In this document: piece by piece, positions 32,474 through 46,000 of the stretch | Layout: each line of letters opens with the position of its first letter | How positions within the stretch are numbered: the first letter of the stretch is position 1 | From: DATBFG01 sp036558645 | GTDB lineage: Bacteria; Acidobacteriota; Terriglobia; Terriglobales; Acidobacteriaceae | Reading direction: 5' to 3' | Assembly: GCA_036558645.1 (NCBI GenBank) | Contig: DATBFG010000045.1 | Location: 1 to 48,602, forward strand | DNA: 48,602 nt | Notes under the pieces: generated by a model | Seen by the model: only the letters and a program-made list of their open reading frames with translations | The model's database searches: none | What the model was told of the DNA's origin: nothing | Made by a program: the position numbers and the translations under genes

Positions 32474-33556
32474 ATGAGAAACGTAAACCTAGCTGCTTTT
32501 ATCCTTTTTGTTCTGCTAATCGCTAATAGCTCAGGGCTTGCTCAACAACGCCGCAAAGTCATCATCGATCAGGATTGCTCCGGACCGGGTGGCAGCAACA
32601 TGCAAACGCTGCTGACCTTGATTCAGTCTCCCCAGGTCGAAGTATTGGGGATCACTGTTGTTAGTGGCAATCAGTGGCGTGACGAAGAGATTGCGCGTAC
32701 GCTGCGCCTTCTGGAATTGATTGGCCGCACCGATATTCCCGTTGTGCCCGGAGCCGTCTTCCCATTAGTACATCGCTACAAGGAAGCGCAGTTGTGGCAG
32801 GCACGGTACGGGAGAGTCGCGTTCGCCGGAGCGTGGGACGATCGCTGGTGGCATGAACACGATGTGATCCCCCACCTGATAGAAGGCGCCCCACACACCA
32901 AGCCAACGGATGAAGACGCAGCGCACTTCATGATTCGCATGGTGCACAACTATCCGAACGAAGTAACTATCTACGCGGGAGGGCCAATGACGGATCTAGC
33001 CCTCGCCAACGCCATCGATCCCCACTTCGCTGAACTCGCGGAAGGCTTGGTATTCATGGGCGGAAGTTTGAGCCCGCAAACCGAAGATCCGGAATTTCTC
33101 AACGCGCCACGTCATGAGTTCAACTTCTGGTTCGATCCGGAAGCCGCAAAGAGTGTGCTGGAAGCACCATGGAAAAAGATCGTGTGTACGCCTGTGGACA
33201 TCTCGGTGAAGACCCGCATCACCGATGCAATGGTGGCGGAGATCAAGAAGAGCGAGAACCCCGCGGCACAGTATTTGGTGAAGTATTTTATGAAGGATGA
33301 AGGCGGTTCTTATATGTGGGATGAGCTTGCCGCCGCAGCCTGGATCGATCCGACGCTAATCACCAGGAAGGAAAGTCGCTACATGAGCGTGGATGTAGAC
33401 CATGGAGCGGGATACGGGAATACTTTGACATGGACTGACAAAGACAACCCCAAGCTTGGCGCACGACTTGTCGAAATCCAGCAGGAGCTGGACCTGACCA
33501 GATTCAACAAGATGTTCGTGGAACTGATGAAAGCGCCCGTTCCTCAGACGCGCTGA
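32474..33556 (+). CDS. Exported nucleoside-hydrolase-like protein
   Basis: A 360-aa protein with signal peptide (residues 1-24, ending GLAQQ) and an inosine/uridine-preferring nucleoside hydrolase fold: VEVLGITVVSGN, VTIYAGGPMTDLALA and LVFMGGSL are typical. The calcium loop, normally DTDPGxDD, reads DQDCSGPGGSN (from D32), and the catalytic His-Asp reads W282-D283. The usual metal and acid groups are therefore altered, so hydrolysis of standard nucleosides is doubtful; another ribosyl or sugar substrate is possible. The start is ATG 32474 (AAAGG seven bases upstream). It is divergent from ribokinase, 227 bp away, which supports a role in supplying ribose. Export to the periplasm is unusual for salvage. 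Confidence 0.78.
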   Translation: MRNVNLAAFILFVLLIANSSGLAQQRRKVIIDQDCSGPGGSNMQTLLTLIQSPQVEVLGITVVSGNQWRDEEIARTLRLLELIGRTDIPVVPGAVFPLVHRYKEAQLWQARYGRVAFAGAWDDRWWHEHDVIPHLIEGAPHTKPTDEDAAHFMIRMVHNYPNEVTIYAGGPMTDLALANAIDPHFAELAEGLVFMGGSLSPQTEDPEFLNAPRHEFNFWFDPEAAKSVLEAPWKKIVCTPVDISVKTRITDAMVAEIKKSENPAAQYLVKYFMKDEGGSYMWDELAAAAWIDPTLITRKESRYMSVDVDHGAGYGNTLTWTDKDNPKLGARLVEIQQELDLTRFNKMFVELMKAPVPQTR

Positions 33557-33783
33557 ACCCTTAGCATATACCTCAAGTATTGCTGCATAAATATGCATTT
33601 ATATAATTGAAACAGTTACTCTTGTATTTACAATATCGCCCTGGAATTTCCCGTTATTCCTGTTCGTTTTGACAGTTACTCGTGAACCTGCACCCGGTTA
33701 GCTTTTATTGCTTGAAGCTCTATTTTCCGGCGTCTGAGTCAAAGGCTTCCCGGCAAACAAGGGATCACCTGGCGGTGCGTGCA

Positions 33784-35529
33784 ATGCCGCAAATTTGCAT
33801 CCATTGGATCGCCCTAGTGAGTGTGGCGTTCTGCACTGCGACCTCCTTCGCACAACAAGCCCAGCTGCCGTCGAGTCCCCAGCCTAACCCACAATCTGCG
33901 CAGGCTCCTTCACCTCCCATCGATGAGGAGACAACTGCTTCCGTTCAACTTGATCATCGAGCCCTAGTCGCCGTCACCGCGCCGCTGGCCGGATATTCCG
34001 CTGAGGAGCGTGCGGCCGTTATCGAGCAAAGACTCCTCAAGTTTGCCGAGAACATAAGTATTCCCGCCAGCAGCATTTTCGTCGAAGAACATCCCTATTG
34101 GTCGCTAGTCAAGGGTGGCCCAGAGCCTCTCATGTGGGTGTGGGAGGGTGACGCACAGCGCGCCGGACTGTCTCGTCAGGCACTCGCAGGCCAAACGTCG
34201 GAAATCTTTCGCCAGGCTGTGATTCGTTACCGTTCCGAGCACACTTGGCGCAACTTCCTTCTCGGCTTCCTTTATGCCTGCTTGGCGACACTGGGCATTA
34301 TCCTGGCCATCTTCTTGGTGAGCCGTGCCTATCGCCGTGTTCGAGCCGGCCTGGAAAAATCGATTGCTGCCGCCGAATCAAAGCTTGCATCCCGATCCAG
34401 GCTACGAGTGCCCGTTGCCTATTTCGGTCCGCCCCTGCTGACGATGGTAGGCATTCTGCGCTGGGCAGTCATCCTCGTGCTTTTGAATGCCTACCTGACG
34501 CTCGTTTTCGGTTTTTTCCCTAGTACTCGCGAGTTCTCACGAACAATCACGGGTTGGTTCGTTTCCAGTCTCTCCGCCATCTCTGAGCAGGTGGTCAACT
34601 ACGTTCCCAACCTTCTGTTGGTTGTCGTAATTGGAATCCTCATCCATTACCTCATTCGTCTTAACTCATTTGTCTTTGGTGAGATTCAGGCAGGACGCCT
34701 GCAAATCCGCGGATTCTATCCCGACTGGGCCGGCCCTACCGCCAAACTGTCGAGGGCATTGATCCTCGTCCTCGGAGCCATCATCGTCTTCCCTTACCTT
34801 CCGGGATCGAAGAGTCCGGCTTTTCAGGGGATATCCATCTTCGTGGGCGTGCTCTTATCGCTCGGATCCTCCTCAGCTGTCGCCAACGCAGTGGCCGGCA
34901 TGATACTCACCTACATGCGTTCTTTCCAGATCGGAGATTTCGTCGAGGTTGGAAACACGAAAGGAGAAGTTTTTGAGAAGACGATTCTTGTGACGCGTAT
35001 CCGCACGCGCAAAGAAGAGATCGTTACTATTCCAAACGGCACGGTGCTGACCACATCAGTCGTCAACTACAGTGCCCAAGCCGTTCGAGGTGGCGTAATC
35101 CTGTACACGACGGTGACCATTGGATACGACGAGCCATGGCGTCAAATCCATAAGCTGCTAGTCGACGCCGCCCTCGCGACCGGTCACATCCTGCCGAATC
35201 CCAATCCCTTCGTGCTTCAAACTGCGCTGAATGATTTCTATGTATCCTACCAGCTCAATGCATACACCGATCAGCCGCGGTGGATGCCAGAGATATACTC
35301 AGAGCTTCATCAGAATATCCAGGATAAATTTAACGAAGCCGGCGTCGAAATCATGTCGCCCCACTACTCACAGTTGCGTGACGGAAACCAGACGACGATA
35401 CCCTCAACATACCTGCCCTCAACCTACCAGGCCCCTTCTTTTCGCGTTCAGTCGGAACCGACCGCGATACGAATCGAAACTCAGGCGGCTCCTCAGAATG
35501 GGCCCGGTGGCCAATCGCAAGGAGCATAG
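33784..35529 (+). CDS. MscS-family mechanosensitive channel, 581 aa
   Basis: An integral membrane channel that relieves osmotic stress. A signal-like N terminus (MPQICIHWIALVSVAFCTATSFAQQ) and a Pro-rich stretch are followed by a periplasmic domain (about residues 60-180), then about four to five membrane helices. The MscS pore and beta domain follow: ANAVAGMILTYMRSFQIGDFVEVG, then TIPNGTVLTTSVVNYSAQA. The C-terminal domain ends in a disordered tail. It is larger than E. coli MscS because of the extra N-terminal domain. The start ATG 33784 is chosen for the signal sequence; a GTG at 33682 is in frame. The AT-rich region just upstream (33590-33660) may hold its promoter. Confidence 0.87.
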   Translation: MPQICIHWIALVSVAFCTATSFAQQAQLPSSPQPNPQSAQAPSPPIDEETTASVQLDHRALVAVTAPLAGYSAEERAAVIEQRLLKFAENISIPASSIFVEEHPYWSLVKGGPEPLMWVWEGDAQRAGLSRQALAGQTSEIFRQAVIRYRSEHTWRNFLLGFLYACLATLGIILAIFLVSRAYRRVRAGLEKSIAAAESKLASRSRLRVPVAYFGPPLLTMVGILRWAVILVLLNAYLTLVFGFFPSTREFSRTITGWFVSSLSAISEQVVNYVPNLLLVVVIGILIHYLIRLNSFVFGEIQAGRLQIRGFYPDWAGPTAKLSRALILVLGAIIVFPYLPGSKSPAFQGISIFVGVLLSLGSSSAVANAVAGMILTYMRSFQIGDFVEVGNTKGEVFEKTILVTRIRTRKEEIVTIPNGTVLTTSVVNYSAQAVRGGVILYTTVTIGYDEPWRQIHKLLVDAALATGHILPNPNPFVLQTALNDFYVSYQLNAYTDQPRWMPEIYSELHQNIQDKFNEAGVEIMSPHYSQLRDGNQTTIPSTYLPSTYQAPSFRVQSEPTAIRIETQAAPQNGPGGQSQGA

Positions 35530-35601
35530 CGGACACGCTGCACCGCTCGCCTCAAGAAGCGGGTGTCCGCCCACTGCAATCGGGGTAGAAGCGCAGGTCT
35601 C

Positions 35602-35874
35602 TTACGATCCAGTCGTCGGGTCGATCAATTTCCCGATCTCAGTAACCTTCGTGGCAGGAAACCCGCTGAGCTCTGCATGTTTATGGATGATCTCCTCATC
35701 CGTGGCTAGGTACACACAGAACGTCTTGTCAGCGGTCACGTACGATTCCAGCCACTGAATATTCGGACCCAACTCCTGCAGCACGGAATTGGACTTGGCC
35801 GCAGCCGCCTGTAACTGTTCACCCTCAAGGGTGCCGACCTTCGGAATTTCCCGTTCAATCATGTACTTTTTCAT
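35602..35874 (-). CDS. DUF4242-type small protein, 90 aa
   Basis: A compact alpha/beta protein of the DUF4242 group (dimeric ferredoxin-like fold; one actinobacterial member is reported to bind nickel). MKKYMIEREIPKVGTLEGEQ starts the first strand and helix, WLESYVTADKTFCVYLA is the central beta pair, and HAELSGFPATKVTEI the C-terminal helix/strand. The start ATG 35874 has AAGGAG seven bases upstream; the frame extends to 35898 but that extension lacks an SD. It is divergent from the GlxA-type regulator. The cellular role is unknown. Confidence 0.85.
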   Translation of the reverse strand: MKKYMIEREIPKVGTLEGEQLQAAAAKSNSVLQELGPNIQWLESYVTADKTFCVYLATDEEIIHKHAELSGFPATKVTEIGKLIDPTTGS

Positions 35875-36002
35875 AAAAAACTCCTTCCAATGTTTCATCG
35901 AAGTCGCCTTCGATGCTTCAACCTTAAAGCGAAAGCGGGCTTGTCACAAGATGGCAGATTTGCCATTATAGAGAGGTAATCACGCCACGAGAGGAGTTCG
36001 CC

Positions 36003-36977
36003 GTGATAGACGTAACAGTCGTGATTCTTGAGGGCACTTTCTCATCGACCGCCATTGGCCCGATGGAGGTCTTTCGCCATACCGGTACTCTGTGGAACAT
36101 GTGTACCGGAGCGAATCCCAATCCCCGATTCCGTGTAACCACCGCTTCACTCGATGGCAAAATAGTCAGTTGCGACGGTCCCATCTCCATCCGGCCTTCC
36201 ATCGCAATCGCGGACGTCCGTAAAACAGACCTCATCTTCATTCCATCGGCGGGGGTCAATCTCGATGATGCCGTCACATGGAACGCGCCCCTGCTCCCGT
36301 GGTTGCGACGCTGGCGCAAGCGTGGCGCCGCCATTGCCAGCGTTTGCTCCGGCGTCAGTCTCGTTGCTGCGAGTGGATTGCTTGATGGTAAGCGCGCTAC
36401 TACCCACTGGGGACTGGTCGAGGACTTTCGTAAGAAATATCCACGCGTTCGCTGGATGCCCGAGCTGATGGTGACGGAGGACCAGAACCTTTACTGCGGA
36501 GGTGGTGTCAACGCCTCGCTCGATCTTAGCCTGCACCTGGTGGAACGTTTCTGTGGCCACGAGATCGCCATGCAGACCGCAAAGGCACTTCTCATCGAGA
36601 CTCCACGTGCATGGCAGGCTGGATTCGCGATTGTTCCTCTGAAAACCAAACACACTGACGACATGATCTCCACTGCGCAGGAATGGTTACATGAGAACTT
36701 CCATCGCACCTTTTCTCTCGATACTCCAGCTCGCCGCGTGGGGATGAGCTTGCGCAATTTTGTCCGACGCTTCAAACAGGCTACTGGCGACAGCCCCTTG
36801 AACTATCTGCAGAAGCTTCGAATTGCAGCCGCTAAGCGCTTGCTCGAGAGCCATCACAAGTCCATGCAGGAGATCAGCGATGCCGTCGGCTATCAGGATG
36901 TCGCGTTCTTTCGTCAACTCTTCCAGCGTCACACTGGCGTGACGCCAAGCGCATATCAACGAAGGTTTGGCATATAA
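36003..36977 (+). CDS. GlxA-type transcriptional regulator (DJ-1/PfpI plus AraC domains)
   Basis: A 324-aa AraC/XylS regulator. Residues about 1-190 are a DJ-1/PfpI domain without enzymatic role expected, with the nucleophile-elbow-like ASVCSGVSLVAASGLLDG (cysteine kept) and TTHWGLVEDF. Residues about 220-324 hold two helix-turn-helix motifs (SLRNFVRRFKQATGDSPLNY and MQEISDAVGYQDVAFFRQLF) ending in the AraC signature GVTPSAYQRRFG. It starts with GTG 36003 behind GAGAGGAG. Such regulators respond to small metabolites or to cysteine oxidation. The target could be the divergent DUF4242 gene. Confidence 0.93.
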   Translation: MIDVTVVILEGTFSSTAIGPMEVFRHTGTLWNMCTGANPNPRFRVTTASLDGKIVSCDGPISIRPSIAIADVRKTDLIFIPSAGVNLDDAVTWNAPLLPWLRRWRKRGAAIASVCSGVSLVAASGLLDGKRATTHWGLVEDFRKKYPRVRWMPELMVTEDQNLYCGGGVNASLDLSLHLVERFCGHEIAMQTAKALLIETPRAWQAGFAIVPLKTKHTDDMISTAQEWLHENFHRTFSLDTPARRVGMSLRNFVRRFKQATGDSPLNYLQKLRIAAAKRLLESHHKSMQEISDAVGYQDVAFFRQLFQRHTGVTPSAYQRRFGI

Positions 36978-37007
36978 GGGCTGCTACTTCCAATCGAGGG
37001 GATGCAC

Positions 37008-37928
37008 CTAGGGGGATGGGGGCTTCAGCCGCGTATTTGTTAGCATCTCTAATTCATCCGGTGTTTTCGGCCAATCTTCCCGCAACAGACGCGATAGAGC
37101 CCGATCCGCCAGCAATCTCTTTCCTGTCTGGCAATTCGGACAATAGTTGGTCTCGTTCGCTGCATAGCGAATCCGCTGAATTTTCTCCCCGCATCGCGGG
37201 CACGGTTTTTTGTAACGACCGTGGACGGCCATCCCTTCTCGGAAAGCGGTTACCCCTTCGGGAAAGCCAGTTCCAGTTTCTTTTCGCAATCGCTCCGACC
37301 ACTGCTTTAGGCTTCCCTGCGCGGCAGTAAAGAGCCGCTCCACTTCCGCCGCTGTTAGTTTCTGTGTAAGAGCCAACGGTGATAGCTGCGCCTCAAACAG
37401 AAGCTCGTCTGAGTATGCATTGCCAATCCCGCTGAACAACCTGGGATCCGTGAGGGCCCGCTTCAGGGTGTGATTCGCAGAGGTCAGAACCTTAGAGAAT
37501 GTCTCGAGATCGCTATCCAAAACCTCCAGGCCGCCCGGGTCCAGTTCCGCTAGCCTTCCCTCCCCTTGGATGAAGTGCAACGATGCTCGTTTTTGCGATC
37601 CTGCTTCTGTCCACAAAAGCGACCCGGTGGGAAAGTCGAATGCTGCCAAGCCTCGTGGTGGAGAAACTGCCACTCCTCGCTTTCGCCAATGCAACCGGCC
37701 CGCAATCATCAGGTGAAGAACCAGCCAGAAGTCCTGCTGAAGCCCAATGCAAATGCGCTTGCCGATTCGCCGCAGTTTCAGCACCTTCATTCCGACGGCT
37801 AGATCAATCGCGGGTGACGCTGTGCGCAGAAGAAATGGGCTGACAATACGAATTTGTTCAATTGCTTGCCCAAGGATGCGTTTTTCCAGCGCTTCGATAT
37901 AAACGACGATGTCAGGCAGTTCCGGCAC
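37008..37928 (-). CDS. Fpg/Nei-family DNA glycosylase
   Basis: This 306-aa base-excision-repair enzyme has the N-terminal PELPD (P2, E3 catalytic; here Asp instead of the usual Glu at position 6), a lysine in RRIGKRI, the helix-two-turn-helix (LFSGIGNAYSDELLFEA) and a C-terminal zinc finger (CPRCG ... CPNCQTG). It removes oxidised purines or pyrimidines and cleaves the backbone. I cannot tell Fpg (8-oxoG) from Nei-type specificity. It is convergent with the AraC gene (31 bp apart) and divergent from the transpeptidase gene. Confidence 0.93.
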   Translation of the reverse strand: MPELPDIVVYIEALEKRILGQAIEQIRIVSPFLLRTASPAIDLAVGMKVLKLRRIGKRICIGLQQDFWLVLHLMIAGRLHWRKRGVAVSPPRGLAAFDFPTGSLLWTEAGSQKRASLHFIQGEGRLAELDPGGLEVLDSDLETFSKVLTSANHTLKRALTDPRLFSGIGNAYSDELLFEAQLSPLALTQKLTAAEVERLFTAAQGSLKQWSERLRKETGTGFPEGVTAFREGMAVHGRYKKPCPRCGEKIQRIRYAANETNYCPNCQTGKRLLADRALSRLLREDWPKTPDELEMLTNTRLKPPSP

Positions 37929-37971
37929 TGTTGTCAGCGACGCGTAGGCCTTCCCAGTGTAACCTGTTGCT

Positions 37972-38877
37972 GTGTTCGGTCAACGCGCGCTCGCCCCTCT
38001 GCTCTTGCTGGTCGTTTTTAGTGACGCACTGGCGTTAGCGTCTGACCAGCGACACTTGCAGCCCACTGTCACGGCTGCGATGGCGAAACATCCGGGAGCA
38101 GCTATCGTTCTTGATGTGTCCTCCGGAAAGCTCCTGGCAGGGTATCGACTCGACGTTGCGGCGCGTCGCTTGGCCGCACCCGGCTCTACGATAAAGCCGT
38201 TCACCTTACTTGCGCTTCTGCACTCCGGACACTTCAACCCCAACGCGCAACATCTCTGCCAGCGCAAAGTCCAACTCGCCGGGCATCGCATGGACTGCAC
38301 CCACCCGGATACATCCGTACCTTTGAATGCAGCGGAGGCATTGGCCTACTCCTGTAATTCGTATTTCTCCTCGTCTGCATCGCACTTGACCAGCGACGAC
38401 CTCCGCAAGGAATTTGAACGGGCTGGACTCACAAGTACAACAGGCCTTGCTTCGCAGGAAGCGACAGGTAGAATGGGTCGCACGACCGACCTGGAACATT
38501 TGCAACTGCAGGCATTAGGTGCCGAGGGAATTGAAATCACGTCCCTCGAACTTGCGAGCGCCTATCGCCGACTTGTGCAAACTCGCAGCGCAAATCACGA
38601 CACCGCGCTTGACGTAGTGTTCGCCGGGCTCGAAGCCTCGACGGATTATGGCATGGCTCATGCTGCCGAGCCGCCGGGTCAGAAGGTCGCAGGAAAAACG
38701 GGGACTGCCGGGTCCGAATCGTCCGCATCTACGCATGGCTGGTTCGCCGGTTACGCCCCTGCCGGCGATCCACAGATCGTACTGGTGGTCTATCTTGAGC
38801 ATGGTCGCGGCATGGATGCAGCGGCGATTGCGCGCCAGATCTTCACTTCGTACTTCGGGAGTGAAAATAGGCATTGA
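37972..38877 (+). CDS. Small penicillin-binding-type transpeptidase
   Basis: A 301-aa exported protein with an N-terminal hydrophobic signal (residues about 7-24). It consists of a single penicillin-binding/transpeptidase domain: PGSTIKPF gives the SxxK motif (S72, K75), SCN the SxN motif and KTGTAG the KTG box. It lacks the glycosyltransferase and dimerisation parts of class A/B enzymes, so it is a minimal D,D-transpeptidase-like or beta-lactamase-fold protein. It starts with GTG 37972. Its TGA overlaps the start of the SpoIID gene (TTGA), so the two are translationally coupled and likely act together on peptidoglycan. Confidence 0.82.
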   Translation: MFGQRALAPLLLLVVFSDALALASDQRHLQPTVTAAMAKHPGAAIVLDVSSGKLLAGYRLDVAARRLAAPGSTIKPFTLLALLHSGHFNPNAQHLCQRKVQLAGHRMDCTHPDTSVPLNAAEALAYSCNSYFSSSASHLTSDDLRKEFERAGLTSTTGLASQEATGRMGRTTDLEHLQLQALGAEGIEITSLELASAYRRLVQTRSANHDTALDVVFAGLEASTDYGMAHAAEPPGQKVAGKTGTAGSESSASTHGWFAGYAPAGDPQIVLVVYLEHGRGMDAAAIARQIFTSYFGSENRH

Positions 38878-40607
38878 AATGCACCCTCACCTTCGCATGG
38901 CTCGTCCTTCTCAGTACCCTGTCTCCGGCTGAACCGGTCGTCGTACACCTGCGAATCTACTACCAACAATCGATTCCCCAGCTCACCATCACGCCCACGA
39001 ACGGAACCTTGCAACTAGGCACATGCCGCACTTGTACTGGCAAGCCGATTCGAACCGCGATGACGCTGACAGCCGATGCTGCCGCTGTTCAGGCAGAGTC
39101 AAAGAAGTATTCCGCGCTCTTCTTTTCCGGCAACTACCGGCTCGACATACCGGAACATCCTCGGTTTTTGGCTCCTTATCCACTTGAGATCCAATCCATC
39201 GGCGGCCACCTGCGGCTGACACTTTCACTTCCACTTGAGGACTATGTCGCCGCGGTGCTCGCCGCCGAGGCCGGCAATTTCGATTCCGATCAGGCTCTCC
39301 AGGCCATGGCCGTTGCGGCTCGAACGTTCGCAGTGCATTTCCGCGGAAGACATCCCGGATTCGATTTCTGCGATACGACCCATTGTCAGGACTTTCGCTT
39401 TAGCGGCATCGACGATCGCATCCGTGCGGCCGTTGATGCGACGGAAGGCGAGTTGCTCTGGTATCAGGGAACCACCGCCGCTACCTATTACCACCAGAAC
39501 TGTGGTGGGCGGACTGCCAGCGGTCACGACGTCTGGCCTACTAACAAGTTCTCTTACCTGCGCGAACAGGTCGATCCCTACTGCTCGCGGAACTCGAGCG
39601 GTTCGTGGCAGTCCGTAATCTTGAAATCAGACCTACATCAGGCCCTGCGCAGTGGTGATCTGCATGTACCGGACGAATGGCAGACTGTCGAGGTCATGAA
39701 AAGAACTCCGGGCGGACGTGCCGTGCAACTTCGTCTCGTATCGAAAACCGGCAATCCCATCCGGATTTCCGCTTCAAGCTTTCGTTTCGCCGTCGATCGC
39801 GCCTTGGGATGGAACCAAATCCGCAGCGACTTCTATGAAGTACGCGATAGCGGCCAGCAACTTGTTTTCTCCGGACGTGGCGCCGGTCACGGAGTCGGTC
39901 TCTGCCAGGCTGGTGCGCTTGAAATGGGCCACCAGGGAAAAGGCTATCGCGATATCCTCTCGTTCTATTATCCGGGCACCTCGCTTGGCTTGACCGCCCA
40001 GGGTTTCAGCTGGGAATCGCGCAGCAACGAGCGCCTGCAGTTGATTTCGACGCGCGCCAAGCAGGATGAACGCTTGCTTGAGATTGCCAACCAGATGATG
40101 AGCCAGGCGGAAGAACGTAGCGGATTGCGTTTTGATTTCCGTCCTCGTCTGAAGATCTACCCATCGATCGAGACCTATCGTGACTCCACCGGGGAGCCCG
40201 GCTGGGTCGCGGCGAGCACTCGCGGACAGACGATTCGCCTTCAACCGGCCGAAGTCCTGCAGAATCAAGCAATTCTTCGCCGCACCCTTAGGCACGAGTT
40301 CCTGCACCAGTTGATTGAAGCGCGAGCCCGGCCGGGATTACCGCTGTGGTTTCGCGAAGGCTTAACTTTGTACTTGGCCGATAATCCCGAGCCTCATGCC
40401 GGAGAACTTTCACCCGACAAGTTAGAGGACGTGCTGGCCCACTCCCGTGATCGCAACGAACTGCAAATGGCATACAGCACCGCAATGCTGAACGTTGCCA
40501 CTTTGATTCAGCACATCGGGAAGGAAGCAGTTCTAGGCTGGCTTAGTAGTGGACTTCCCACCGAGGTAGCGGGACGATTCCGGGTTTCCCAATCGCCCCA
40601 ACATTGA
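38874..40607 (+). CDS. SpoIID/LytB-type amidase-like protein fused to metallopeptidase domain
   Basis: Exported, 577 aa, starting with TTG 38874. After a signal peptide, residues about 100-380 form a SpoIID/LytB domain: LPLEDYVAAVLAAEAG, ALQAMAVAARTFAV and GRGAGHGVGLCQAGA are the hallmark segments of this lytic transglycosylase/amidase-enhancer family. A C-terminal gluzincin-like peptidase follows: HEFLH (474-478) with downstream E495 in WFREGL, i.e. HExxH plus a distant Glu. The fusion would cut glycan strands and a protein or peptide. The 3' end overlaps the convergent membrane-protein gene by 75 bp. Confidence 0.85.
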   Translation: MKCTLTFAWLVLLSTLSPAEPVVVHLRIYYQQSIPQLTITPTNGTLQLGTCRTCTGKPIRTAMTLTADAAAVQAESKKYSALFFSGNYRLDIPEHPRFLAPYPLEIQSIGGHLRLTLSLPLEDYVAAVLAAEAGNFDSDQALQAMAVAARTFAVHFRGRHPGFDFCDTTHCQDFRFSGIDDRIRAAVDATEGELLWYQGTTAATYYHQNCGGRTASGHDVWPTNKFSYLREQVDPYCSRNSSGSWQSVILKSDLHQALRSGDLHVPDEWQTVEVMKRTPGGRAVQLRLVSKTGNPIRISASSFRFAVDRALGWNQIRSDFYEVRDSGQQLVFSGRGAGHGVGLCQAGALEMGHQGKGYRDILSFYYPGTSLGLTAQGFSWESRSNERLQLISTRAKQDERLLEIANQMMSQAEERSGLRFDFRPRLKIYPSIETYRDSTGEPGWVAASTRGQTIRLQPAEVLQNQAILRRTLRHEFLHQLIEARARPGLPLWFREGLTLYLADNPEPHAGELSPDKLEDVLAHSRDRNELQMAYSTAMLNVATLIQHIGKEAVLGWLSSGLPTEVAGRFRVSQSPQH

Positions 40608-41341
40608 CGCCATCAAGGTCCATGCCGTAGCAGCCAGCATCCACGCCAGTGCAAACCGAACTACCAGGCTGATGGTTTCTCCGTTCATCGAATCGAGTTT
40701 CGGCAGCCAATTGATCAGTAAGCCTGGCACATAAGCTCCGACGATGACCAGCATGATCAGCGAACTCCAGTAGACACGATTCCCGGTTGTGGACCTCCAT
40801 GCACGCGCCCCCGCCCTCTTAAACGCCTGGAATCCATTGCGGCCCGCCTGAAGCCCGAACGGCAATAAGAGGCCGGGAACTACGATCCAGAACAGTATCC
40901 AAAAAATGAACGTCAGACTCCTATACGTTCCCATCTCGCCCATGGTCCTACGCAACCATGCAGGTGAAATCGATTCCAGATAAACGGAAAATTCTGCCAC
41001 CGATTGGCCCACGTGCCACACCACATGAAGCAGGAATACGAACAGCACAGCCCAGATCGCAAATGGCACTGTGTTACCCGGCCGGAACGATGCCCGCACA
41101 CGAAGAAAACCAGCCGCGTGATAATCACCAAAGTAGGCTAACGTTGTCCCATGCAGCCATAAGAACGCGACCAAAATGAGCAAGGCTAGCAGAGCGGTAG
41201 ACCCCACCTGCCACGCCTTAGCCTCAGGGATAAGGAGCCACCCTACAGCCGCTCCCCAAACAACTGGGTTCACCAGAAACTGCAACAGCCATATACGCTT
41301 ATTTCTCAGCACCGCCATGACCGAGTCGCGAAGGATCTCCA

Positions 41342-41342
<1 letters not shown>
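40533..41342 (-). CDS. Integral membrane protein, about 269 aa
   Basis: About six hydrophobic helices are present (centred near residues 25, 55, 100, 150, 205 and 240). I recognise no enzymatic motif; the pattern MEILRDSVMAVLRNKRIWLLQF is an ABC-permease-like or DUF-type N terminus. ATG 41342 overlaps the TGA of the alpha-2-macroglobulin gene (TGATG), so it is translated with it. A GTG at 41345 is an alternative start. The role in the envelope operon is unknown. Confidence 0.75.
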
Positions 41343-45996
<4,654 letters not shown>

Positions 45997-46000
<4 letters not shown>

